From CALHVR01 sp963528625 (GTDB lineage Bacteria > Fusobacteriota > Fusobacteriia > Fusobacteriales > Leptotrichiaceae), in NCBI GenBank assembly GCA_963528625.1, contig CAURVQ010000022.1, forward strand, positions 1 through 24,984: DNA of 24,984 nt. Reading direction: 5' to 3'. The notes under the pieces were generated by a model. It saw only the letters and a program-made list of their open reading frames with translations. It was not told the origin of the DNA and ran no database searches. The translations under genes and the position numbers were made by a program. Numbering within the stretch: position 1 is the first letter of the stretch; each line of letters begins with the position of its first letter. Shown here one piece after another: positions 1-8,064 of the stretch.

Positions 1-40
1 TATTTATTGTCCTCGTCTACTTTTTCAATAGACAAAATGT

Positions 41-69
41 ATTCTAACATATCTCTTTTTCTTTGTCAA
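41..69 (-). promoter_or_regulatory. Strong sigma-70 promoter firing out of the left edge
   Basis: On the minus strand there is a perfect -35 TTGACA (64-69), a 17-base spacer and a -10 TAGAAT (41-46) preceded by TG, an extended -10. The predicted start is near position 34. The leader then contains GTCTA/TAGAC arms that can pair, and a GAGGA SD-like sequence about 9 bases before the window edge. A start codon is therefore expected just outside the window. The promoter lies after the last gene of the 87-1785 pair and does not serve it. Confidence 0.7.
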
Positions 70-86
70 CTACTTTTTTAATTTTT

Positions 87-455
87 TTATATTTTTTTGT
101 AATAGTCCATATTTGATATGATTTTTTCTATTAATTTTTCTGCTTTTTCATAATATGTATTATTATTTTCATACGATATTATAAAACATAAATCTATATT
201 GAATTTTTCAACTTTATCGTTTATTTTTATACTTCCATAATTTATTTTTTCTTTAGTTTTTATAATTTTCACTTCATTAATTCCATCTATATTCTTTAAA
301 TTTTTTACTAAATAAATTACGAATTTAAAATCACCTAACTTTATTTTTAATTTTTTCAATTTACTATTTTCATTCTTTTCTATCACATAATTTTTTACAT
401 ATTCTCGTATTTCAACTTCCTTTTTTATATTTTCACTATAATAGATTTTTTCCAT
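87..455 (-). CDS. Small protein resembling the C-terminal part of a PTS EIIA (type 2) domain; possible split end of the neighbouring regulator
   Basis: This 122-residue, extremely Lys/Ile/Asn/Glu-rich protein is not recognised with certainty. Its second half follows the type-2 EIIA pattern seen at the C-terminus of MtlR/LicR-like regulators: a strand ending EKINYG, then a hydrophobic strand FNIDLCFIISYEN, then a helix YYEKAEKLIEKIISNMDYYKKI. The segment that would carry the phosphorylated histidine is not recognisable, and the protein has no histidine at all. It starts inside the end of the upstream gene with a 20-base overlap, in another frame. It has its own SD (AAGGGG about 9 bases before ATG), so translational coupling is likely. 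It may be a separate protein or the broken-off EIIA domain of one ancestral regulator. Confidence 0.55.
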   Translation of the reverse strand: MEKIYYSENIKKEVEIREYVKNYVIEKNENSKLKKLKIKLGDFKFVIYLVKNLKNIDGINEVKIIKTKEKINYGSIKINDKVEKFNIDLCFIISYENNNTYYEKAEKLIEKIISNMDYYKKI

Positions 456-1782
456 TTTTATTAACCCCTTTCTTCTCCAAACAATAATTTCTATAATACT
501 TCATTTGTTCATATATTTTTATTGTATTTTTTATTATCATTGCTCTATTTTGTTTTACCCCTTTAATATTTTCATTTTTTATAAAAAACATAGGATTTTC
601 GCTTATATTTTTTATATTTAATTTTATATCAGCATTTGAAATAATTAAAATTTGATCATAATTACTATTTTTTTCCTCTACTTTTTTTAAATTCAACTTT
701 TCTATTTCAACAATATCTAATTTTTGTAATAAATATTCATAATTTTGGATTACATATTTTTCATTCCCTTTTGGAATTTCCAATAATAATTTTGTTCTTA
801 TTTTTTCATTTTCTATCTCAACTTTATTTAATTCAACAATTTTTCTATTAAAATACTCTACTTTATTATAAGTTATTATATTTTCCATTATTTTATATTC
901 TTTCTTTATTGTAGATATTTTAGTAATTTTTTTATTTTTATTTCTTAAATAAATATATCTATTCAATATACTATATATTAATCCATTTAAAATTTCTTTC
1001 TTTTCTATTTTTGAAATTTTTTCCATAATCTTTTTTATCGTTTCATATTCTAATTTATATTTTATTATCTGTCTACTTTTTTGAATTTTATTAATTTTTT
1101 CATCATTTATATACAATAAAATATAAGAAAATATTTTTTGAATGAGATTTATATCACAATACTTCTCTTTACTTAATGTTTCTTGAATTACATCATATAT
1201 TAAATATATATTTTTTAATTCTAAATTTTCAAACAATAACTTTAATAACTTTTCTTCTTCAAAAAATCCTCTTTTTAAATAAATTTTATAAAAATATTTT
1301 TCTATAATATTTATAAATATCTTTTCTTTTGTCTTATTTGCAGTCAATTTTCTTTTTACTGAGTTAAAATTATTTATATAATCATCATATCTATAATTAT
1401 AAGTTTTTATTATTTCATTAATATCATTTTTTATTTTCTTTTCTTCTCCTTCAATTCCTCCAATTTTTTTATTTATTCTATAAGCTGTTATTTTTTCTTC
1501 ACAACAACATAATATTTTTGTTATAATTTTTCTTCTTATTTTATAACTCATTTTAATTTCACTCAAAAATTTTTCATTATTTTCATCTAAATACAAAATA
1601 TAATCTTTTGTTAATTTTATTAAATTTCTATTTTTTTTAATTAACTTAAAATTTAATTTCTCAATTATTTTTTCTAAATTTTTCACATTATATTTTTTAA
1701 TTATTTCTAATTTATTTAAAATTTTATAATTCATTAATTCTAACAACAAATCTTTCTCATTTAAGATATATATAAATATCAC
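436..1782 (-). CDS. Putative degenerate BglG/MtlR-type (PRD-domain) transcriptional regulator
   Basis: About 448 residues from the GTG at 1782. The N-terminal 60 residues look like a winged helix-turn-helix. A second helical DNA-binding-like unit follows near residues 80-130. A PRD-like helical block spans about 190-280: INLIQKIFSYILLYIN, then LNGLIYSILNRYIYLR, the place where PRDs read 'yLtlhLL'. A short alpha/beta segment containing NYDQILIIS resembles an EIIB domain. There is no histidine or tryptophan, although PRD proteins are normally phosphorylated on histidines. The start is unclear. The frame is open to a TTG at 1818, but that overlaps a TATAAT (1818-1823). The only good SD (GAGGTGAT, 1778-1785) precedes ATA/ATC codons in frame instead of a normal start. 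Composition is far more AT-rich than the leu genes beside it. The family call is inference from pattern only. Confidence 0.5.
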   Translation of the reverse strand: MIFIYILNEKDLLLELMNYKILNKLEIIKKYNVKNLEKIIEKLNFKLIKKNRNLIKLTKDYILYLDENNEKFLSEIKMSYKIRRKIITKILCCCEEKITAYRINKKIGGIEGEEKKIKNDINEIIKTYNYRYDDYINNFNSVKRKLTANKTKEKIFINIIEKYFYKIYLKRGFFEEEKLLKLLFENLELKNIYLIYDVIQETLSKEKYCDINLIQKIFSYILLYINDEKINKIQKSRQIIKYKLEYETIKKIMEKISKIEKKEILNGLIYSILNRYIYLRNKNKKITKISTIKKEYKIMENIITYNKVEYFNRKIVELNKVEIENEKIRTKLLLEIPKGNEKYVIQNYEYLLQKLDIVEIEKLNLKKVEEKNSNYDQILIISNADIKLNIKNISENPMFFIKNENIKGVKQNRAMIIKNTIKIYEQMKYYRNYCLEKKGVNKNGKNLL

Positions 1783-1942
1783 CTCACTAAATATTGTTTT
1801 GTTGTTATATCTTATCAATTATAATTTTTTTCTTTTAGATGATTTATTAATTTTTTTATTTTTGTCTATCATTTATATTTATTACTTTTTACAAAATAAA
1901 AACATTAATTTTTTATTAAATTTTTATTTTTCTATATTAAAC

Positions 1943-1988
1943 AAAAAAAACTTTAAATAATACATAATTTTTTACATATCATTTAAAG
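1943..1988 (-). terminator. Intrinsic terminator of the ilv-leu operon
   Basis: Read on the minus strand, positions 1972-1988 pair with 1951-1967 over 17 base pairs (three of them G-U) around a 4-base AAAA loop. The stem is followed by eight T residues (1943-1950). The G-U pairs form only in the minus-strand transcript, so the orientation matches leuB, which ends 20 bases upstream. Confidence 0.88.
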
Positions 1989-2007
1989 GATTTCTTTTAT
2001 CAATATT

Positions 2008-3066
2008 TTATATTCTTTTAGCAATCTCAGTACCCATTTCCTTAGTTCCTAGCTTAATCATCCCATCTGTATAAATATCAACTGTTCTATATCCAGCTTG
2101 TAAAACTTCTGTTATAGCTTTTTCTATTGTATCTGCTTCTTTTTGTAAACCAAACGAATATCTTAACATCATTGCTACTGAAAGTATTGTTGCTATTGGA
2201 TTTGCGATATTTTGTCCTGCGAGATCGGGTGCAGATCCATGGCTCGGCTCATAAAGTCCTCTTGTTCCATCTCCTAAACTTGCTGACGGAAGCATTCCAA
2301 GTGACCCTGTCAACATTGAAGCTTCATCAGATAAAATGTCACCAAACATATTATCTGTTAAAATTACATCAAATTGTCTTGGATTTGCAATTAATTGCAT
2401 TGCTGCATTATCAACATACATATGTGAAACTTCAATTTCCGGATATTGTGTAGAAATTTCATTTACAACTTTTCTCCACAATTTTGAAGTATCTAATACA
2501 TTATGTTTATCAATACTCATAAGTTTTTTATTTCTCAATTTTGCTATCTCAAATGCTTTTTTAGCAATTCTCTCAATTTCAATTCTCGTGTAAGGCAATG
2601 TATCTATAGCTTTTTCATCTGAATATTCTCTTGATCCAAAATATATTCCACCTGTCAATTCTCTAACTATCATAACATCTAATCCATCTCCAATTATTTC
2701 ATCTTTTAATGGACTAGCACTTTTTAGTTCTTTAAATAAAACTGCAGGTCTTAAATTTGTGTACACACCCAAATCTTTTCTAATTTGAAGCAATCCTTTC
2801 TCAGGTCTTTTATTAGGATCAACTGTATCCCATTTAGGCCCTCCAACTGACCCTAATAAAATGGCATCACTTTCTTTACAAATTTTTGCTGTCTCTTCTG
2901 AATAAGGTATTCCGTATTTGTCAATAGATTCTCCACCTAAATAACCTTGTGTATAAATAAATTTATGACCAAATTTTTCTCCAATTTTATCTAATACTTT
3001 TATAGCTTCGTCTACTATCTCTGGACCTATTCCGTCTCCTTTTAATACCGCAATTTTATATTCCAT
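2008..3066 (-). CDS. leuB: 3-isopropylmalate dehydrogenase
   Basis: LeuB oxidises and decarboxylates 3-isopropylmalate to 4-methyl-2-oxopentanoate with NAD+, the last leucine-specific step before transamination, in the cytoplasm. The 352-residue length is typical. It shows the family's N-terminal KIAVLKGDGIGPEI, the GSVGGPKWD segment, the substrate-binding arginines in LLQIRKDLGVYTNLRPA, the catalytic MIVRELTGGIYFG tyrosine region, the metal-binding DNMFGDILSDEAS, and the NAD-binding EPSHGSAPDLAGQNIANP near residue 275. ATG at 3066 follows AGGAGA. It is the last gene of the operon, 33 bases after leuD and just before the terminator. Confidence 0.97.
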   Translation of the reverse strand: MEYKIAVLKGDGIGPEIVDEAIKVLDKIGEKFGHKFIYTQGYLGGESIDKYGIPYSEETAKICKESDAILLGSVGGPKWDTVDPNKRPEKGLLQIRKDLGVYTNLRPAVLFKELKSASPLKDEIIGDGLDVMIVRELTGGIYFGSREYSDEKAIDTLPYTRIEIERIAKKAFEIAKLRNKKLMSIDKHNVLDTSKLWRKVVNEISTQYPEIEVSHMYVDNAAMQLIANPRQFDVILTDNMFGDILSDEASMLTGSLGMLPSASLGDGTRGLYEPSHGSAPDLAGQNIANPIATILSVAMMLRYSFGLQKEADTIEKAITEVLQAGYRTVDIYTDGMIKLGTKEMGTEIAKRI

Positions 3067-3099
3067 TTCTCTTCTCCTATTTCTATTTTTGGCTTATAT

Positions 3100-3675
3100 T
3101 TAACTTCTTTTTAACTCATATTCTTTTATTTTATCTTCGTGTTGTAATGTCAAACCTATTGTATCTAGTCCTTTTAATAATCTTTGTCGCCAAGCTTCTT
3201 CCAATTCAAACGGATATTCTTTCCCATTTGCGATTAATCTACTATTTTCTAAGTCAACTACAACTTTTTCATCTCCCGGAAGTGCTGCCAATTCCAATCT
3301 TTGCTCAAGAGGTAAAGTTATAGGTAAATGTCCATTATTTAACCAGTTCATATAGAAAATTCCCGAATATCCTCCAGCCACAATTACATGAAACCCATAG
3401 TCTTGAAGTGCCCAAGCTGCATGTTCTCTTGATGACCCACAACCAAAATTATCTCCAGTAATTAAAATTGTCCCATTTTTATATTCAGGCTTATTCAAAT
3501 TAAATTCCATGTTATTTGTTCCATCTTCATTGTATCTCCATTCATCAAAAACATGGTCACCAAATCCTGTTTTTTCAATGCTTTTCAAATATTGTTTCGG
3601 TATTAATTGATCTGTATCTATACTGTTATTCATTATTGGAACAATCGTTCCTTCATACTTAGTAAATGGCTTCAT
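3100..3675 (-). CDS. leuD: 3-isopropylmalate dehydratase small subunit
   Basis: LeuD is the swivel-domain subunit that works with LeuC to isomerise 2-isopropylmalate to 3-isopropylmalate. It is 191 residues from the chosen ATG. It carries the diagnostic GDNFGCGSSREHAAWAL motif around residue 70 and the N-terminal MKPFTKYEG...NIDTDQLIPKQYL pattern. The ATG at 3675 was preferred over an in-frame ATG at 3702 because a GAGGAG SD lies about 8 bases before it and the family sequence begins there. Its first 17 bases overlap the end of leuC, so translation is probably coupled, keeping the two subunits in balance. Confidence 0.96.
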   Translation of the reverse strand: MKPFTKYEGTIVPIMNNSIDTDQLIPKQYLKSIEKTGFGDHVFDEWRYNEDGTNNMEFNLNKPEYKNGTILITGDNFGCGSSREHAAWALQDYGFHVIVAGGYSGIFYMNWLNNGHLPITLPLEQRLELAALPGDEKVVVDLENSRLIANGKEYPFELEEAWRQRLLKGLDTIGLTLQHEDKIKEYELKRS

Positions 3676-5074
3676 CTTTAATTCTCTCCTCTTCTCTAAC
3701 ATCTATAAATTTCCCATAAATTGCTGCGGCCGCTGCCATTGCTGGACTTACTAAATGTGTTCTTGCTCCTTTTCCTTGTCTTCCTTCAAAGTTTCTATTA
3801 GAAGTTGACGCACAATGTTCTCCAGATGGTATCAAATCTGGATTCATTCCTAAACATGTAGAACACCCTGCTTCTCTCCATTCAAATCCAGCATCTTTAA
3901 ATATTTGTGCTAACCCTGTTTTTTCAGCTTCTCTTTTTACCACTTGAGAGCCTGGAACTACAACCGCTTTAATGTTAGAATGAACTTTTCTCCCTCTTAC
4001 AATTTTTGCCGCTTCTTGTAAATCTACTAATCTTCCATTTGTACAAGATCCAATAAATACGTGTTTTAATGGAATATCAAACGGTGAGCCTCCCGGCTCT
4101 AATCCCATATAATTATACGCTCTTTCATCATTATGATCTTTTATCTCTGGAAATTTTTCGTCAATATTCATACCCATTTCAGGATTTGTCCCCCAAGTAA
4201 TTTGAGGAGCCAAGTTTGAAACATCTACTTTTATATGAACATCATATGCGTCCACTGAATCAGTATATAATTCTTTCCATTCTTCTATTTTTTTCTCTAG
4301 CTCTTCCCCTTTAGGTGCATATTTTTTCCCTCTTACATAATCAAAAGTTGTTTGATCTGGAGCAATTACTCCAAATTTTCCACCTCCTTCAATCGCCATA
4401 TTACAAATTGTCATTCTTCCTTCCATAGACATTTCTCTTATAGTATCTCCAAAAAATTCAAATGCATAACCATTTCCTAGTCCAATTCCATGAGTTTTAA
4501 TTATATGTAAAATTATATCTTTTGCGTAAACACCTTTTTGTAATTTACCCGTTATTTCTATACCCATTGTTTTTGGTTTCTTTTGCCAAATTGTTTGAGT
4601 TGCTAAAACATGTTCCACTTCACTCGTTCCAATCCCAAAAGCTATCGCTCCAAAAGCTCCATGCGTTGCAGTGTGACTATCTCCACAAACTATCGTTTTC
4701 CCTGGTTGTGTAAGTCCTTGCTCTGGCCCTACCATGTGGACTATTCCATTGTGTTCATGGAACATATCAACTAATGTTATTCCAAATTCTTTACAATTTG
4801 CTGCCAACGCCTCTAATTGAGCTTTAGAAATTTTATCTTGAATATCCATTCTTTCTTCCATCGTTGTCGGAGTGTTGTGATCCATCGTTCCAAATGTTAA
4901 ATCTGGTCTTCTCACTTTTCTCCCTGCAATTCTAAGTCCAGAAAATGCTTGTGGCGATGTAACTTCATGAATTAAATGCAAATCAATATACAAAAGTTGA
5001 GCTTCTCCTTCTTCTCCTGTAATTACATGTCTTTCCCACAATTTATCAAATAATGTTTTTGGTTTATTTACCAT
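3659..5074 (-). CDS. leuC: 3-isopropylmalate dehydratase large subunit
   Basis: LeuC is the aconitase-type, 4Fe-4S-containing subunit of isopropylmalate isomerase. It is 471 residues, the usual bacterial length. It shows TLFDKLWERHVI at the N-terminus, the CGDSHTATHGAFGAIAFGIG block near residue 130, and the cluster cysteines in FIGSCTNGRL and later GCSTCLGMNPD. The TSNRNFEGRQG block follows near the C-terminus. ATG at 5074 is chosen over the ATG at 5095 because GGAGGG lies at the right distance only for 5074. It follows the phosphoesterase gene and overlaps leuD. Confidence 0.97.
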   Translation of the reverse strand: MVNKPKTLFDKLWERHVITGEEGEAQLLYIDLHLIHEVTSPQAFSGLRIAGRKVRRPDLTFGTMDHNTPTTMEERMDIQDKISKAQLEALAANCKEFGITLVDMFHEHNGIVHMVGPEQGLTQPGKTIVCGDSHTATHGAFGAIAFGIGTSEVEHVLATQTIWQKKPKTMGIEITGKLQKGVYAKDIILHIIKTHGIGLGNGYAFEFFGDTIREMSMEGRMTICNMAIEGGGKFGVIAPDQTTFDYVRGKKYAPKGEELEKKIEEWKELYTDSVDAYDVHIKVDVSNLAPQITWGTNPEMGMNIDEKFPEIKDHNDERAYNYMGLEPGGSPFDIPLKHVFIGSCTNGRLVDLQEAAKIVRGRKVHSNIKAVVVPGSQVVKREAEKTGLAQIFKDAGFEWREAGCSTCLGMNPDLIPSGEHCASTSNRNFEGRQGKGARTHLVSPAMAAAAAIYGKFIDVREEERIKDEAIY

Positions 5075-5160
5075 GATTTTCCCTCCATTTATCATTCTCT
5101 AATTCATCTTAATTATTTATTTTCTTATATTTTTTTAAGTTTAAACACTACAACTTCTGG

Positions 5161-5970
5161 TTATGCAAAAAATCTTATATACATTTCAAAAGCTGTTCCA
5201 CCTAGCCCTGATGTTATGTATAATTTATGTCCACCGTAATTTTTCATTCCATAGTTATATTTTCCCAAGTTTTTTACAGGTCCATGAATTATTTTACCAA
5301 AAAAAGTTACTTGCCCACCGTGAACATGCCCAGATAAAATAATATCCGACTTTTTCTTATCTTCTTCTGTCATATCTTCAAAATATTCTGGATTATGATT
5401 AAGTAAAATTGTAAAATCTTTTTCATCAACATTTTTTAACGCTTCAGTTGCATTAGGTTTCCCTTTCCACAAATCTTCCACACCAGCAATATTTATATAG
5501 CTTTCACCTATTTTCACTTGTTTACTTTCATTTCTTAAAACTTCATAACCTAAAGATTTAAGTTTTTCAACTTCAATCACATCATCAATATAATCATGAT
5601 TTCCTAAAATTGTATAAACTCCATATTGTGGTATTTGTAAATCTTTCATGTCATTATAAAATTTATCTATTTTCCCAGTCCAATTCACATAATCTCCACC
5701 CATTAAAATCATATCTTTAGGAGTTTCATTCATAATTTTATTTATTCTTTTCATTTGTGCTTTATTATATCTTGCTTTTGTATCAATTTGATAATCTGCC
5801 ACAAACATAATTCTTTTACCATCAAATTCTTGTGGAATATCTTTTGATTCAAGTGTTATTTCTTTTACTTTTATATTCGTATATTCATAATGAGCATACC
5901 CTAAAAATGTAATAATTATAACTACAAATATAAAAAATATTTTAATCCATATTTTTTTATTTTTTCTCAT
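5161..5970 (-). CDS. Membrane-anchored metallophosphoesterase (YkuE/YaeI-like), C-terminus cut by an in-frame stop
   Basis: A 269-residue calcineurin-like phosphoesterase with one N-terminal membrane segment (about residues 8-26) and the catalytic domain presumably outside the cytoplasm. Metal-binding motifs in order: D59-Y60-Q61 where the family has DxH, GGD 91-93, GNHD 123-126, H192 in LLNHNPEYF, and GHVHGGQ 214-220. The histidine of the first motif is replaced by glutamine. The reading frame stops with TAA after IRFFA. It would then continue in the same frame with PEVVVFKLKKI to a second TAA at 5125-5127. That continuation resembles the conserved family end, so the gene seems to have lost its last 12 residues to one stop codon. 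It lies 20 bases after leuA and before leuC, co-oriented within the operon. YkuE-like proteins act on various phosphoesters, and the substrate here is unknown. Confidence 0.85.
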   Translation of the reverse strand: MRKNKKIWIKIFFIFVVIIITFLGYAHYEYTNIKVKEITLESKDIPQEFDGKRIMFVADYQIDTKARYNKAQMKRINKIMNETPKDMILMGGDYVNWTGKIDKFYNDMKDLQIPQYGVYTILGNHDYIDDVIEVEKLKSLGYEVLRNESKQVKIGESYINIAGVEDLWKGKPNATEALKNVDEKDFTILLNHNPEYFEDMTEEDKKKSDIILSGHVHGGQVTFFGKIIHGPVKNLGKYNYGMKNYGGHKLYITSGLGGTAFEMYIRFFA

Positions 5971-5990
5971 TCTCCTTCTTTCCTACTCTT

Positions 5991-7505
5991 CTAATTCTTT
6001 TCTTTATACAGTCTATTAATTGCATTTATATAAGCTTCAATACTTGCTTCTACAACATCAGTACTTTGTCCTCTTCCAATAAATCTATTCCCTTTATTTT
6101 CAATAATTACAACTACTTGAGCTTGAGCATCTGTATCTCCAGTTATTGCCTCAAGCTTATATTCATCAAGAACAAAACTATCATTCAACGCAATATTTAT
6201 AGCATTATAAGCTGCATCAACTGGTCCATCTCCCAACGCTTCTTTTTCTTGCTCTTTACCATCTAAAATTATAGTTACTATCGCTTTAGGCTTATTCCCT
6301 TCTCTTCTTGAAATTTCAAAATGTTTTAATTCTATTCTTCCTTGAAATTTAGCTACATCTCCAGCAACTAAAGCTATAATATCTTCATCTAAAACATATT
6401 TTTTCTTATCTGCCAACTCTTTAAACTGTCTAAATAATTTCTCCACTCTATTTTCTTCAACATCTACAAAACCTAATGATTCCAGCTTTTGTACGAAAGC
6501 GTGTTTTCCTGATAATTTCCCTAAAACTAAGCTATCCGTATTTCTCCCTACAGTTTCAGGCTTTATAATTTCATAAGTTTCAGCATTTGCCAATACACCG
6601 TGTTGATGTATTCCTGATTCGTGTGCAAAGGCATTCGCTCCAACAATCGCTTTATTTGGCTGTGTCCCAATACCAGTCAGTAAACTTACTAGCTTACTCG
6701 TAGGATAAATTTGTTTTGAATCAATATTTGTTTTATATTCTTTAAATAAATTTTCTCTCGTTTGTAAAATCATAACGACTTCTTCCAATGAAGTATTCCC
6801 TGCTCTTTCACCAAGTCCATTTATTGTACATTCCACTTGAGTTGCTCCAGCTTGAATTGCTGCTATTGAGTTTGCTACTGAAAGTCCTAAATCGTCATGA
6901 CAATGTACTGAAATATCAACATTTTCAATACCTTTTACATTTTCTTTTAAGTAGCTTATAAGCTCAAACATTTCATTTGGAGTTCTATACCCAACAGTGT
7001 CAGGCACATTAAGAGTAGTCGCTCCAGCTTCAATCGCTGCTTCGTACACTTCCACCAAATATTCTTTTTCCGTTCTTAAAGCATCCTCAGCTGAAAACTC
7101 TATATCATCAACCAATGTTTTTGCATAAGCAACCATTTCTCTTACTCTTTCAAGAATTTGCTCTTTAGTCATTTTAAGTTTATATTCTCTATGAATTGGT
7201 GATGTTGCAATAAAAGTATGTATTCTTGGCTTTGTCGCTTCTTTCAATGCCTCTGCCGCTGTTTCAATATCTTTTTTTACAGCTCTCGCTAAACTCGTTA
7301 CAGTTGATTTTTTTATATTTTTTGCAATTAACTTAACTGCCTCAAAATCTCCGGGTGAAGCAACTGCAAATCCTGCTTCTATTATATCTACTCCCAAACT
7401 TTCCAACTGTTTTGCTATTCGCAATTTTTCTTCAGCATTAAGATTTACTCTAGGAGTTTGCTCTCCATCTCTTAAAGTTGTATCAAATATTTTAATATGT
7501 TTCAT
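5991..7505 (-). CDS. leuA: 2-isopropylmalate synthase
   Basis: LeuA condenses acetyl-CoA with 2-oxoisovalerate, the committed step of leucine synthesis, usually inhibited by leucine. It is 504 residues with an N-terminal TIM-barrel: FDTTLRDGEQ at residue 7, IEAGFAVASPGDFEA, HTFIATSPIHREYKLKM, the metal-binding HCHDD, and GLGERAGN. A C-terminal LeuA allosteric dimer domain starts near residue 390 (GDGPVDAAYNAI). The overall pattern fits type-1 LeuA better than citramalate synthase. ATG at 7505 is fixed by an in-frame stop two codons upstream and by the conserved N-terminus. The only SD lies 38 bases away, across a hairpin (see the separate entry). The ilvN-leuA gap is 70 bases. Confidence 0.95.
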   Translation of the reverse strand: MKHIKIFDTTLRDGEQTPRVNLNAEEKLRIAKQLESLGVDIIEAGFAVASPGDFEAVKLIAKNIKKSTVTSLARAVKKDIETAAEALKEATKPRIHTFIATSPIHREYKLKMTKEQILERVREMVAYAKTLVDDIEFSAEDALRTEKEYLVEVYEAAIEAGATTLNVPDTVGYRTPNEMFELISYLKENVKGIENVDISVHCHDDLGLSVANSIAAIQAGATQVECTINGLGERAGNTSLEEVVMILQTRENLFKEYKTNIDSKQIYPTSKLVSLLTGIGTQPNKAIVGANAFAHESGIHQHGVLANAETYEIIKPETVGRNTDSLVLGKLSGKHAFVQKLESLGFVDVEENRVEKLFRQFKELADKKKYVLDEDIIALVAGDVAKFQGRIELKHFEISRREGNKPKAIVTIILDGKEQEKEALGDGPVDAAYNAINIALNDSFVLDEYKLEAITGDTDAQAQVVVIIENKGNRFIGRGQSTDVVEASIEAYINAINRLYKEKN

Positions 7506-7513
7506 ATTTTATA

Positions 7514-7554
7514 AATAATTATAAATTTAATTACAATTATTTTCTCCTTCCTCC
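7514..7554 (-). promoter_or_regulatory. Distant leuA SD with a hairpin filling the spacer
   Basis: The minus strand carries a strong double SD, GGAGGAAGGAG (7544-7554), but the leuA ATG begins 38 bases later with no other SD between. The gap contains an 11-base-pair stem (7531-7541 paired with 7514-7524, one G-U pair, 6-base loop). If folded, 2 + 8 = 10 unpaired bases separate SD and ATG, a normal spacing. This suggests that the hairpin brings the SD to the start, or that its folding controls leuA translation. The pairing is read directly; the function is inferred. Confidence 0.5.
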
Positions 7555-7575
7555 ACTGATTTTATCAAAATTTTA

Positions 7576-8064
7576 TTACATTTTTTCTCCACGGCTCATA
7601 GCAAGAACTCCTGTTTTTGCCACTTCTAATATTCCATACGGTTTCATAATTTCTAAAAATCCTCTTAATTTTTTTACATCTCCAGTAAGCTCTATTGTAA
7701 TAGATGTAGGTGATACATCTAAAATTTTACTTCTATAAATATCAGCGATTTGTACTATTTGCGATCTACTTTCTGCATCTGATTTTATTTTAACTAACAT
7801 TAATTCTCTTCTAATCGTTCCTTCTTCCGGAAAAACTTTAACTTTAACAACATCCACAATTTTATAAACTTGTTTTTGTATTTGATCTAATGTTTTATCA
7901 TCTCCATTTACAGACAATGTAAGCCTTGCATACCCCGGTTTATTAGTAATTCCTGCTGTCATTTTTTGAACTGTATAACCTCTTCTATTAAACAATGACA
8001 TTATTCTTGAAACTATACCATCTGTATTTTTAGCTATTATTAATATTTCATGTTCTTTAGTCAT
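7576..8064 (-). CDS. ilvN: Acetolactate synthase small (regulatory) subunit
   Basis: IlvN is the regulatory subunit of acetohydroxyacid synthase. It stabilises IlvB and usually gives valine feedback inhibition. It is 162 residues, typical length. An N-terminal ACT domain (residues 4-75) starts EHEILIIAKNTDGIVSRIM and contains FNRRGYTVQKMTAG. The C-terminal half has RELMLVKIK and the DVSPTSITIELTGD pattern of the family. ATG at 8064 overlaps the ilvB end by 8 bases (ATGACTAA), and the SD AAGGAG lies inside the ilvB coding end, so the two are translationally coupled. Confidence 0.96.
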   Translation of the reverse strand: MTKEHEILIIAKNTDGIVSRIMSLFNRRGYTVQKMTAGITNKPGYARLTLSVNGDDKTLDQIQKQVYKIVDVVKVKVFPEEGTIRRELMLVKIKSDAESRSQIVQIADIYRSKILDVSPTSITIELTGDVKKLRGFLEIMKPYGILEVAKTGVLAMSRGEKM

